A DNA stretch of 44,859 nucleotides from JBLMYQ01 sp050258375 (lineage in GTDB: Bacteria; Bacillota; Clostridia; Acetivibrionales; UBA4821): NCBI GenBank assembly GCA_050258375.1, contig JBLMYQ010000064.1, forward strand, positions 1 through 44,859, given 5' to 3'. A program made the translations under genes and the position numbers. The notes beneath the pieces were generated by a model. It did not search any database, was not told where the DNA came from, and saw only the letters and a list, made by a program, of their open reading frames with translations. Each line of letters opens with the position of its first letter. The stretch's first letter is position 1. Below, in pieces: positions 8,016 through 15,419 of this stretch.

Positions 8016-8202
8016 GGGCAAATGCACCAAGCAAAATACTGGAAAAGTAAAAGATAAAATTCTACTTAGACCCCTCTTTCTCCCCTAAAAAGGGGACGAA
8101 AAGTAGTTTTTCATAGGAAAATCTTCTATAGAAATTACTATTCGCTCCCTATCAGGGAGGCTAGGAGGGTCTGGATTTAAGATTGTATTCATGCGTTTTC
8201 CC
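8016..8202. mobile_element. MITE-like element, copy 1 (187 bp)
   Basis: It is bounded by imperfect terminal inverted repeats: GGGCAAATGCA at the left and the complement of GGGAAAACGCA at the right. A 14-bp target duplication flanks it (8002-8015 and 8203-8216; 13 of 14 bases match). The interior folds strongly: CCCCTAAAAAGGGG hairpin, CTCCCTATCAGGGAG hairpin, and a long arm pairing CGAAAAGTAGTTTTTC with GAAATTACTATTCG. It has no coding capacity, so any movement would need a transposase in trans. Copies 2 (9774-9963) and 3 (44691 to the window end) share most of the sequence. The left duplication begins with the stop codon of the HD-GYP gene. Confidence 0.85.
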
Positions 8203-8221
8203 TAGATGAATAAAAATAATG

Positions 8222-8250
8222 TTGTAAATCCAAAATACGTATGTTAAAAT
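8222..8250 (+). promoter_or_regulatory. Promoter of the pheS T-box transcript
   Basis: TTGTAA (8222-8227), 17-bp spacer, TAAAAT (8245-8250). It starts 6 bp after the right target duplication of the MITE (8203-8216) and just before the T-box. Confidence 0.55.
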
Positions 8251-8257
8251 AATTTAA

Positions 8258-8507
8258 ATCAATCAATAAAAGGTAATGATTGGGAAAGTAAGCTGATACT
8301 TGTGCAAAGAGAGGGAATGCCACCGGCTGAAAGCATTTCTGCAAAAGAAGGTCATCTGAAGTTCACCCAGGAGCTCTGCCGTTGAAATAAGCAGTAGGCG
8401 GTGGCGGTTAAACCCGTTAGAGTTATTGAGAGCCAGAAGTTTATTCTGGAACAGAGGTGGTACCGCGGAATATGTCCGTCCTTAGTATATTAAGGACGGA
8501 CTTTTTA
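8258..8507 (+). promoter_or_regulatory. Phenylalanine T-box riboswitch with terminator
   Basis: The T-box sequence AGAGGTGGTACCGCGG (8453-8468) pairs with the free CCA end of uncharged tRNA. Stem I shows the AGAGAGGGAATGCC and CCGGCTGAAAGC distal features (about 8308-8333) and a GAAGTTCACC specifier region, with TTC (Phe) at 8362-8364 followed by A. The terminator stem is exact (8474-8484 / 8491-8501, 11 bp) and followed by five T. Uncharged tRNA-Phe should stabilise the antiterminator and allow transcription of pheS and, through the next spacer, pheT and aroA. Confidence 0.93.
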
Positions 8508-8513
8508 GTACAG

Positions 8514-8539
8514 AAAATCGTGATAAGCTGCGCATTACT
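8514..8539. repeat. 26-bp dispersed repeat, copy A
   Basis: The 26 bp starting AAAATCGTGATAAGCT recur at 9721-9746 with one mismatch, so the two copies flank pheS in direct orientation. Copy A continues into a GC-rich section up to about 8610, with imperfect inverted arms GAAGTGCTCACATAT / ATATGCTCCGCGCTTC, which is absent after copy B. The rest of the 8508-8694 spacer shows nothing beyond the pheS ribosome site. Confidence 0.7.
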
Positions 8540-8694
8540 TCGTTGCGCTTAGGACTCGAAGTGCTCACATATAAAATATATGCTCCGCGCTTCTCACCTT
8601 TTTCTGGAACGTAATAACCAATTTTGAGAATTAGTTTATTAGGGACAAAAAATATTGTAATTAGATTTTATCGTATGAAAGGGGAATTAAAAGT

Positions 8695-9714
8695 ATGAAA
8701 CAACAGCTTGAAAACATTAAAACAGAAGCAGTAAAAGAGATTGTTGAAGCTGCTTCGTCTCAGGCTCTGGAATCAATCAGGGTTAAATATCTTGGTAAAA
8801 AAGGTGAGCTAACCCTGGTTCTAAGAGGAATGGGAGGCCTGACTGCGGAGGAAAGACCTGTTATTGGTCAGCTCGCAAATGAGGTCAGGGTTTTTATAGA
8901 GCAGCAGCTTGATCAAAAAGAGTTTGTAATATCTGAAAAAGAAAGATATGAAAGAATAAGCAATGAAGCAATTGATATTACAATGCCTGGCAAGAGAAAA
9001 GAAATAGGGCACAAGCATCCTATTACTCTTGTTCTTGATGAAATAAAAGAGGTTTTTCTTGGAATGGGGTATGAGATTGCTGAAGGGCCTGATATTGAAG
9101 ATACTTATCATAATTTTGATGCTCTGAACCTTCCGGAAACACATCCGGCAAGAGATTTACAGGATACATTTTATATTACCGAAGAAATAATATTAAGAAC
9201 ACAGACTTCCCCTGTTCAAATTAGAACAATGATGAAACAGAAGCCGCCTATTAAAATAATTTGCCCTGGAAGAGTCTTTAGGTCAGATGCCGTTGACCCA
9301 ACTCATTCTCCTATATTTCATCAGCTAGAAGGGCTGGTCGTTGATAAAGGGATTACAATGGGGAATCTTAAAGGAACACTTGAAGTATTTGCAAAGGCTT
9401 TGTTTGGTGATTCGACACGAATAAGATTAAGACCGCACCATTTTCCATATACTGAGCCAAGCGCAGAGGTAGATATTTCCTGCTTTGCATGCGGAGGTTC
9501 AGGCTGCAGGGTTTGTAAGGGAGAAGGATGGATTGAGATTCTTGGGGCAGGAATGGTTCATCCAAAGGTGCTTCAGACATGCGGTATAGACCCCGAGGTT
9601 TACAGTGGTTTTGCATTTGGAATAGGAGTAGAAAGAGTAGCAATGGGAAGATTTAAAATAGATGATTTGAGGTTGTTGTTTGAGAATGATGTTAGGTTCC
9701 TTAAGCAATTTTAA
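8695..9714 (+). CDS. pheS: Phenylalanyl-tRNA synthetase alpha subunit
   Basis: The product is 339 residues, standard for PheS. An N-terminal coiled-coil arm (about 1-85) is followed by the class II catalytic core with motif 1 (GHKHPITLVLDEIKEVFLGMGYEIAEGPDIE region), motif 2 (GRVFRSDAVDPTHSPIFHQLEG) and motif 3 (GFAFGIGVERVAMGRF). It pairs with PheT to charge tRNA-Phe in the cytoplasm. It is controlled by the T-box upstream. ATG with a GAAAGGGG site. Unusually, it is separated from pheT by about 310 bp that include a MITE. Confidence 0.98.
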   Translation: MKQQLENIKTEAVKEIVEAASSQALESIRVKYLGKKGELTLVLRGMGGLTAEERPVIGQLANEVRVFIEQQLDQKEFVISEKERYERISNEAIDITMPGKRKEIGHKHPITLVLDEIKEVFLGMGYEIAEGPDIEDTYHNFDALNLPETHPARDLQDTFYITEEIILRTQTSPVQIRTMMKQKPPIKIICPGRVFRSDAVDPTHSPIFHQLEGLVVDKGITMGNLKGTLEVFAKALFGDSTRIRLRPHHFPYTEPSAEVDISCFACGGSGCRVCKGEGWIEILGAGMVHPKVLQTCGIDPEVYSGFAFGIGVERVAMGRFKIDDLRLLFENDVRFLKQF

Positions 9715-9720
9715 CTCACA

Positions 9721-9746
9721 AAAATCGTGATAAGCTTCGCATTACT
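9721..9746. repeat. 26-bp dispersed repeat, copy B
   Basis: It matches 8514-8539 at 25 of 26 positions and begins 7 bp after the pheS stop. Similarity ends abruptly before the MITE at 9774. Confidence 0.7.
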
Positions 9747-9773
9747 GTGTTAGACAATCAGATACTTTCCTGA

Positions 9774-9963
9774 GGGCAAACGCACGAAGAAAAATACTGG
9801 AGAAATAAAAGATAAAATGCTACTTAGAACCCTCTTTCTCCCCTGAAAAGGGGACGAAAAGTAGTTTTTCATAGAAAAATCTTCATAGAAATTACTATTC
9901 GCTCCCTATCAGGGAGGTTAGGAGGGTCTGGATTTGGAATTACGTGTATTCATATGGTTGCCC
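9774..9963. mobile_element. MITE-like element, copy 2, between pheS and pheT
   Basis: It starts GGGCAAACGCACG and ends GGTTGCCC, the same inverted-repeat ends as copy 1, and is 190 bp long. Flanking 13-mers at 9761-9773 and 9965-9977 agree at 10 of 13 positions, consistent with an older, diverged target duplication. It shares the hairpins of copy 1 with scattered substitutions. It lies wholly inside the pheS-pheT spacer, so transcription from the T-box must pass through it. A GTG at 9944 inside it opens the pheT frame early but is not the real start. Confidence 0.83.
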
Positions 9964-10024
9964 CGATATTTTCGGGAAGATAGATAGAGAGTTTATAAAT
10001 CAAATTTTGAAAGGAAAGATTGAT

Positions 10025-12421
10025 ATGAAAGTGCCTGTTAATTGGTTAAAAGATTATGTTGATATTGAAGGGATAGATACAAAGACCCTGATTAATGCTT
10101 TGACTTTGTCTGGTTCCAAGGTTGAAGGTGTTGAAGAGCTTGGACATGGAATTTGTAATGTTGTGGTTGGTAAAATAATTTCGCTTGAAAAGCATCCCGA
10201 TGCCGATAAGCTTCAGGTTGCAAAGGTGGATGTTGGTGCAGAAACAATCCAGGTAGTTACAGGGGCAGATAATGTAAAGGTTGGAGATATAATTCCTGTA
10301 GCTAAAGATGGAGCTAAGCTTCCCGGAGGAAAAGAGATTAGAAAAGGAAAGTTAAGAGGTGTTGAATCCGAAGGAATGATGTGCTCAATACAGGAGCTTG
10401 GAGTTACAAAATATGATTATCCTGAAGCACCTGAGCATGGAATATTCATTCTTGATTCCAGCCTAAAGGTTGGCACAGATGTAAAGGATGCGCTCGGATT
10501 AAATGATTCGGTTATTGAATTTGAAATTACTCCCAATCGTCCTGACTGCCTTTCTGTTATAGGTATAGCACGTGAAACTGCGGTTACCTTAGGCAGAAAT
10601 TTTAAAGCACAGGGAATAATTGATAAAAAAAGTGCGGATGGGGTTAGTGAAGCAAGTGATGGAGAGATTTCTGTAAGAATTGACGATAAGGATTTATGTT
10701 CAAGATATATTGGCAGAGTTGTTAATAATGTTAAGATAGGTCCTTCCCCTGAATGGATGAAAAACAAGCTGAGGGCTGCAGGTATAAGACCAATTAACAA
10801 TATTGTTGATATTACCAATTTTGTTATGCTTGAATTGGGTCAGCCAATGCATGCTTTTGACCTCAGACAGGTTGAAGGAAAACAGATTATTGTAAGAAGG
10901 GCGCAAAAGGGAGAGGTTTTAACTACACTTGACGGGCAGGAAAGAAGCCTTACTGCTGATATGCTTGTTATTGCCGATAAGAGCAGAGCGGTTGCAGTTG
11001 CAGGAGTAATGGGCGGAGGAAACTCAGAAATTGCAGATGATACAACAGATATACTTTTTGAAGCCGCTGCTTTTAATGGAGGTTCTGTAAGATTAACTGC
11101 CAAGGCACTTGGTTTTAGAACTGAATCTTCGGCAAGGTTTGAAAAGGGACTTGATGCAGGAAATGCGTTAATTGCTATGAACAGAGCGGTTGAATTGGTT
11201 GAAATGCTGGGGGCGGGAAAGGCGAAAGACAAATATGTTGATTGCTATCCGGTTAAACAAGAGCTAAAGACATTAAAGTTCAGACCCGAAAAGATTAATG
11301 CTTTTCTCGGAACTAATCTGGAGAAGGAGTATATGGTTGAGAAATTCAAGCTTCTAGGGTTTACAGTAGACGAAAATAATTCTACCATTACGGCACCTGC
11401 TTTCAGGAGGGATATTGAAGTAGAAGCTGATTTGGCTGAAGAAATTGCACGGCTTTATGATTATAATAATATAGAATCGAAAATGTTTTCCGGAACTGTT
11501 ACACAGGGTAAAAGAACTTTGAAGCAAAAGGTAGAGGAAACGTGTAAGCAAGTAATGACTGCTCAAGGCTTCTCGGAAATGTATACCTATTCGTTTGTCA
11601 GTCCCAAAACGCTTGATATGATTAAGGTTGAAGGGGATAGTAAATTGAGGGAAGCAATCATTGTTGCTAATCCGTTGGGCGAAGAATATAAAATGATGAG
11701 GACTACACCAATTCCAAGCATGCTGGAGGTTCTTGCTAGGAACTATTCAAGAAGAATACCTGAAGCAAGATTATTTGAGCTCTCATGTATCTATATTCCA
11801 AAGCAGCTTCCTGTCACAGAGCTTCCGAATGAAAAACAGCTTCTTACATTTGGAATGTATGGGAATGAAGATTTTTACACAATAAAGGGAGCAGTAGAGC
11901 AGATTCTTGATTGCTTAGGAATAAAGGATTATGAAATTATAAAAGGGAATAATTGCACTTTCCATCCTGGAAGAACTGCGGAATTAATAATAGCGGGTAC
12001 ATCTGCAGGAGTGTTTGGAGAAATTCATCCCGATGTTCTTGATAATTATGATATTAAGACAAGGGCATATGTTGGTACAATTGAGTTGGAGAGTTTGATT
12101 GAAAAGGTTAATACGCTTCATATTTACAGACAGCTTCCTAAATATCCGTCAATAGACAGAGATATAGCAATGGTTGTAAAAGACCAGATTACTGTAGGGG
12201 AGATTGAGAAGCAGATAAAATCGGCTGCGGGAGAGCTTCTTGAGGAGCTAAGAATGTTTGATGTCTATAAGGGTGAGCAGATTGCCAAAGACAGCAAGAG
12301 TATTGCTTACGCACTAAGCTTCAGGGCAGGAGATAGAACTTTGACTGATGATGAAGTAAATGCTGTAATGCAGAATATTTTAAAGGGTTTAAAAGAAAAT
12401 ATAGGGGCAGAGCTGAGGTGA
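10025..12421 (+). CDS. pheT: Phenylalanyl-tRNA synthetase beta subunit
   Basis: The product is 798 residues, the usual PheT size. Domains in order: tRNA-binding EMAP-like domain (about 40-150), B3/4 editing domain (about 210-390), B5 domain, class II-like core, and the C-terminal FDX-ACB anticodon-binding domain (about 705-798, starting at PKYPSIDRDIAMVVK). It forms the (αβ)2 enzyme with PheS and edits Tyr-tRNA-Phe. The start is ATG 10025 (MKVPVNWLKDYVDIE), which has an AAGGAAAG site. The 27 additional codons back to GTG 9944 come largely from the MITE. The stop at 12421 is followed 3 bp later by aroA. Confidence 0.97.
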   Translation: MKVPVNWLKDYVDIEGIDTKTLINALTLSGSKVEGVEELGHGICNVVVGKIISLEKHPDADKLQVAKVDVGAETIQVVTGADNVKVGDIIPVAKDGAKLPGGKEIRKGKLRGVESEGMMCSIQELGVTKYDYPEAPEHGIFILDSSLKVGTDVKDALGLNDSVIEFEITPNRPDCLSVIGIARETAVTLGRNFKAQGIIDKKSADGVSEASDGEISVRIDDKDLCSRYIGRVVNNVKIGPSPEWMKNKLRAAGIRPINNIVDITNFVMLELGQPMHAFDLRQVEGKQIIVRRAQKGEVLTTLDGQERSLTADMLVIADKSRAVAVAGVMGGGNSEIADDTTDILFEAAAFNGGSVRLTAKALGFRTESSARFEKGLDAGNALIAMNRAVELVEMLGAGKAKDKYVDCYPVKQELKTLKFRPEKINAFLGTNLEKEYMVEKFKLLGFTVDENNSTITAPAFRRDIEVEADLAEEIARLYDYNNIESKMFSGTVTQGKRTLKQKVEETCKQVMTAQGFSEMYTYSFVSPKTLDMIKVEGDSKLREAIIVANPLGEEYKMMRTTPIPSMLEVLARNYSRRIPEARLFELSCIYIPKQLPVTELPNEKQLLTFGMYGNEDFYTIKGAVEQILDCLGIKDYEIIKGNNCTFHPGRTAELIIAGTSAGVFGEIHPDVLDNYDIKTRAYVGTIELESLIEKVNTLHIYRQLPKYPSIDRDIAMVVKDQITVGEIEKQIKSAAGELLEELRMFDVYKGEQIAKDSKSIAYALSFRAGDRTLTDDEVNAVMQNILKGLKENIGAELR

Positions 12422-12424
12422 GTT

Positions 12425-13690
12425 ATGTTTTATGAAGTAAAGCCTGCTGAAAATTTTAAATGTACAGTAAGTGTTCCGGGGTCCAAATCAATAACAAACA
12501 GGGCGCTTATTATTGGCGCTCTTGCAGGCAGTGGAACAATTCTTAATAATTTTCTCTACAGCGATGATACGGTATATATGCTAGAGGCTTTGAGAGGCTT
12601 GGGATATAGAATAAGCGATGACAAGGATGCGGGAACTGTGATTATACATAATCCTGCGCAAGCGACATTAAAAGGTTCGTGCTTTGTCGGAAATTCCGGA
12701 ACAGCTATTCGTTTTCTTGCTTCATTTTGTGCAGCAGCAGGCTGCGAGGTTGAGCTTACAGGGATTGAAAGAATGAAGGAAAGACCCATAGGAGAACTGG
12801 CAGAGGCATTGAAAGCTCTAGGGGCAGAAATAGCTTTTAAGGAGAAGGAAGGCTTCCCTCCCATCAGAATCAAATCAAATGGGCTTGAGGGTGGAAAGGT
12901 ATCTATTCGTGGAGATATAAGCAGCCAGTTTATAACCTCTTTGCTTTTGAGTGCACCTTATGCCAAAAATGATATAGAGATTGAGATTCAAGGAGAGCTT
13001 GTTTCAAAGCCTTATGTAGATATTACAATACAAATGATGAAGGATTTTGGAGTTGAGGTTAAAAATTATAATTATAAACATTTTCTAATAAAAGCGGGGC
13101 AATCATATACCCCTAGGGAGTATACTATTGAATCTGATTGTTCATCTGCTTCATATTTTTTTGCTGCTGCGGCAATTGCAAACGGAGATGTTACTGTTGA
13201 AAATATTAATCCCAAAAGCCTTCAAGGAGATATAAAATTTGTGGATATTCTTGAAGAGATGGGAGCTATGGTCGAAAGAGGGGATAACTATATAAGGGTT
13301 ATCGGGAAAGAGCTCAAAGGCATAACCATTGATATGCAAAATACATCTGATGTTGCTCAGACTCTAGCAGTTGCAGCTCTTTTTGCTGAAGGCCCAACCG
13401 AAATTAAGAATGTATATAATATGAGGTTAAAGGAAACGGACAGACTAAGAGCCGTTGCTAATGAGCTTGTAAAGCTTGGAGCTGGAGTTGAGGAAAAAAA
13501 GGACGGTATAACCATTTATCCCGCTTCTTCATATAAAGCTGCGGAAATTGAGACCTATGATGACCATAGGATGGCTATGAGCTTTACTTTGGCAGGCTTG
13601 AAAATACCTGGAATAAGGATTGCCAATCCCGGATGCGTGTCCAAGACATTCCCCCAATATTTTAATGAATTCCAAAAAATATATGGCTGA
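12425..13690 (+). CDS. aroA: EPSP synthase (3-phosphoshikimate 1-carboxyvinyltransferase)
   Basis: The product is 421 residues, full length. It transfers the enolpyruvyl group of PEP to shikimate-3-phosphate, the sixth step of chorismate synthesis. Visible motifs are GSKSITNRALIIGALAG near the N terminus, FVGNSGTAIRFLA, ERMKERPIGELAEAL, the KETDRLRAVANEL stretch and DDHRMAMSF near the C terminus. It begins 3 bp after the pheT stop, so it is almost certainly translated from the T-box transcript. That would place an aromatic pathway enzyme under phenylalanine-tRNA charging control, which is metabolically sensible. Confidence 0.96.
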   Translation: MFYEVKPAENFKCTVSVPGSKSITNRALIIGALAGSGTILNNFLYSDDTVYMLEALRGLGYRISDDKDAGTVIIHNPAQATLKGSCFVGNSGTAIRFLASFCAAAGCEVELTGIERMKERPIGELAEALKALGAEIAFKEKEGFPPIRIKSNGLEGGKVSIRGDISSQFITSLLLSAPYAKNDIEIEIQGELVSKPYVDITIQMMKDFGVEVKNYNYKHFLIKAGQSYTPREYTIESDCSSASYFFAAAAIANGDVTVENINPKSLQGDIKFVDILEEMGAMVERGDNYIRVIGKELKGITIDMQNTSDVAQTLAVAALFAEGPTEIKNVYNMRLKETDRLRAVANELVKLGAGVEEKKDGITIYPASSYKAAEIETYDDHRMAMSFTLAGLKIPGIRIANPGCVSKTFPQYFNEFQKIYG

Positions 13691-13785
13691 CCTCCATATA
13701 CCTCTTTGCATTTTGTTCTTTCATGATATAATTATAGCGAAAAGATTTTTTAATTGCTAATTATAATGTTTAGGAGGTGTGTATA

Positions 13786-13880
13786 TGTCAAGAAAAACAC
13801 AAAAAGTAATTGCGATTATTATAGCGGCATTCTTCCTTGTAGGTACTATCCTCATGGCTCTTCCTCTTTTCGGGTTATAG
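13786..13880 (+). CDS. Candidate ~31-residue single-helix membrane peptide
   Basis: A strong AGGAGGTG site is followed 6-7 nt later by ATG, and translation can give a peptide of about 31 residues. It has a basic N-terminus (MSRKTQK) and one hydrophobic helix (VIAIIIAAFFLVGTILMALP) ending at a TAG just before the Memo-like gene. This basic-plus-helix form recalls small DUF4044-like peptides of Firmicutes. The frame depends on the exact number of A's in the run near 13793-13798: one base fewer breaks the frame after seven codons. I could not be certain of that count, so coordinates may be off by one and the gene could be broken. Confidence 0.5.
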
Positions 13881-13920
13881 TTAATAGAGTTTTGGTTATT
13901 ATATATTCAAGGTGATGTTT

Positions 13921-14745
13921 ATGGGAAAGATAGTTTCAGCCTACATTTATCCGCATCCTCCGATTATTATTCCTGAAATTGGAAGGGGAGAGGAAAATGG
14001 TGCTTCAAATACGGTTGAGGCTTGTAAACGGGCGGCAAAAGATTTGAAGTCTAAAAATCCGGATACTTTATTAGTTATTACACCTCATGGTCCGGCATTT
14101 AAAGATGCTGTTGCTATTTCGACTGATGAAAAGCTGTTGGGCAGTTTTGCAAGATTTGGAAGCCCTGATGTCAGCTTAGAGCTTGAAAACAATCAGGAAC
14201 TTGTTGATAAAATCGCAGGGTATGCCAGTCAGGCTGGAATACCTGTTGTTTCGTTGAATACTGAAACGGTTTCCCGGTTCAAAATTAATAAAAATCTTGA
14301 TCATGGTGCGCTGGTTCCTCTTTATTATATCTCCAGAGAATTAAAGGATTTTAAAATTGTCCATATTTGTATGGGCTTTTTATCTTATGAGGAATTATAT
14401 GAATTTGGAGTATGTATAAAGAAGGCAATAGAAGCATTAGAGGGCAATGTCGCAGTAATTGCGAGTGGGGATCTTTCGCACAGGCTTACTCCTGATGCAC
14501 CATGCGGGTATAGTCCTCAAGGGAAAGAGTTTGACAAGAAATTAGTCGGGCTATTGGCTGAAGCCAGGTTTGATGATGTTATGAAAATTGATGAGGCCTT
14601 GATTGAAACAGCAGGTGAATGTGGAATGAGACCATTTGTAATTATGTTTGGCTGCTTGGAAGGCTGCAATGTTTCCTCGCAGATTTTTTCATATGAAGGA
14701 CCTTTTGGGGTTGGTTATTGTGTTGCAGAGTTTAATTTAGTGTAA
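13921..14745 (+). CDS. AmmeMemoRadiSam system protein B (Memo/LigB-like)
   Basis: The product is 274 residues from ATG 13921. It belongs to the class III extradiol dioxygenase (LigB)/Memo superfamily. Candidate metal or active-site histidines appear in the family contexts YPHPP (near the N terminus), VITPHGP, NLDHGALVPLYY and ASGDLSH. Such proteins occur beside AMMECR1 and a radical SAM enzyme across all domains of life. Human Memo is an oxidation-linked protein, and the bacterial role is not established. In many Clostridia this domain is fused to AMMECR1; here the two are separate genes 140 bp apart. AAGGTG lies 6 nt before the ATG; the frame extends 3 codons further to a GTG without support. 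Confidence 0.88.
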   Translation: MGKIVSAYIYPHPPIIIPEIGRGEENGASNTVEACKRAAKDLKSKNPDTLLVITPHGPAFKDAVAISTDEKLLGSFARFGSPDVSLELENNQELVDKIAGYASQAGIPVVSLNTETVSRFKINKNLDHGALVPLYYISRELKDFKIVHICMGFLSYEELYEFGVCIKKAIEALEGNVAVIASGDLSHRLTPDAPCGYSPQGKEFDKKLVGLLAEARFDDVMKIDEALIETAGECGMRPFVIMFGCLEGCNVSSQIFSYEGPFGVGYCVAEFNLV

Positions 14746-14751
14746 AGTGTA

Positions 14752-14847
14752 AAGTTAAAATCAAAAACGAGAGCCAAAAGCTGCTAGCTAGCAGCATAAG
14801 AGGAACGGCTGTGCAGATTTATGTAGGGGCGAGACATTGGCTCGTCC
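14752..14847. repeat. Intergenic repeats between the Memo-like and AMMECR1 genes
   Basis: Three short elements lie here: a GTGTAAAG-type AT repeat at 14742-14755 also seen near 25652 and 39445; a perfect 16-bp palindrome GCTGCTAGCTAGCAGC at 14780-14795; and a GGGCGAG...CTCGTCC hairpin at 14827-14847. None has a T-run, so they are unlikely to be classical terminators. Confidence 0.6.
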
Positions 14848-14885
14848 AGAGCTAATATTGATAGCTAGTACAGGAGGTATAATAT

Positions 14886-15416
14886 ATGTTTAAGGAACAA
14901 GACCAATATGTTGTACTTGCAAGGAAAACAATTGAGGAATATGTTTCTGGTGGAAGGGTAATAAAAATACCTGAAGGTCTGCCCGAAGAAATGATGGTAA
15001 AAAAAGCAGGAGTTTTTGTATCTTTGAAAGAAAATGGGAATTTGCGAGGCTGTATTGGCACAATAAAGGCAGCAACAGATTGCATTGCTCAGGAAATAAT
15101 ACAAAATGCAATTAGTGCAGCTGCTCAAGACCCCAGATTTTATCCTGTTCAGCCTGATGAATTGCCTAAAATTGTTTACAGCGTGGATGTGCTTATGGAG
15201 GCAGAGCCTATTGAATCAATAAAACAATTGGATGTAAAAAAATATGGCGTGATTGTTAGAGCGGGAAGGCGTACCGGACTTTTGCTTCCAAATCTTGAAG
15301 GAGTGGATACTCCCGAATATCAGGTTGAGATAGCACTACAGAAGGCAGGAATTAATAGAAATGAAAGCTATACACTTGAAAGATTTGAGGTTGTGAGGCA
15401 CGGAGGTAAGGAGTGA
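14886..15416 (+). CDS. AmmeMemoRadiSam system protein A (AMMECR1 domain)
   Basis: The product is 176 residues and is a complete AMMECR1 domain. It has the hallmark LRGCIGTI (about residues 53-60) and the conserved C-terminal stretch RTGLLLPNLEGVDTPEYQVEIA. AMMECR1 proteins are conserved from archaea to humans, and their biochemical activity is unknown. The ATG has AGGAGG at good distance. It ends 3 bp before the radical SAM gene, so the two are co-transcribed, and its partner Memo-like gene is immediately upstream. Confidence 0.94.
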   Translation: MFKEQDQYVVLARKTIEEYVSGGRVIKIPEGLPEEMMVKKAGVFVSLKENGNLRGCIGTIKAATDCIAQEIIQNAISAAAQDPRFYPVQPDELPKIVYSVDVLMEAEPIESIKQLDVKKYGVIVRAGRRTGLLLPNLEGVDTPEYQVEIALQKAGINRNESYTLERFEVVRHGGKE

Positions 15417-15419
15417 GTT

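Noticed and set aside
9944..10024. Extended N terminus of PheT from GTG 9944
   Set aside because: The extra codons come mostly from the right end of MITE copy 2; ATG 10025 has the ribosome site and the canonical PheT start.
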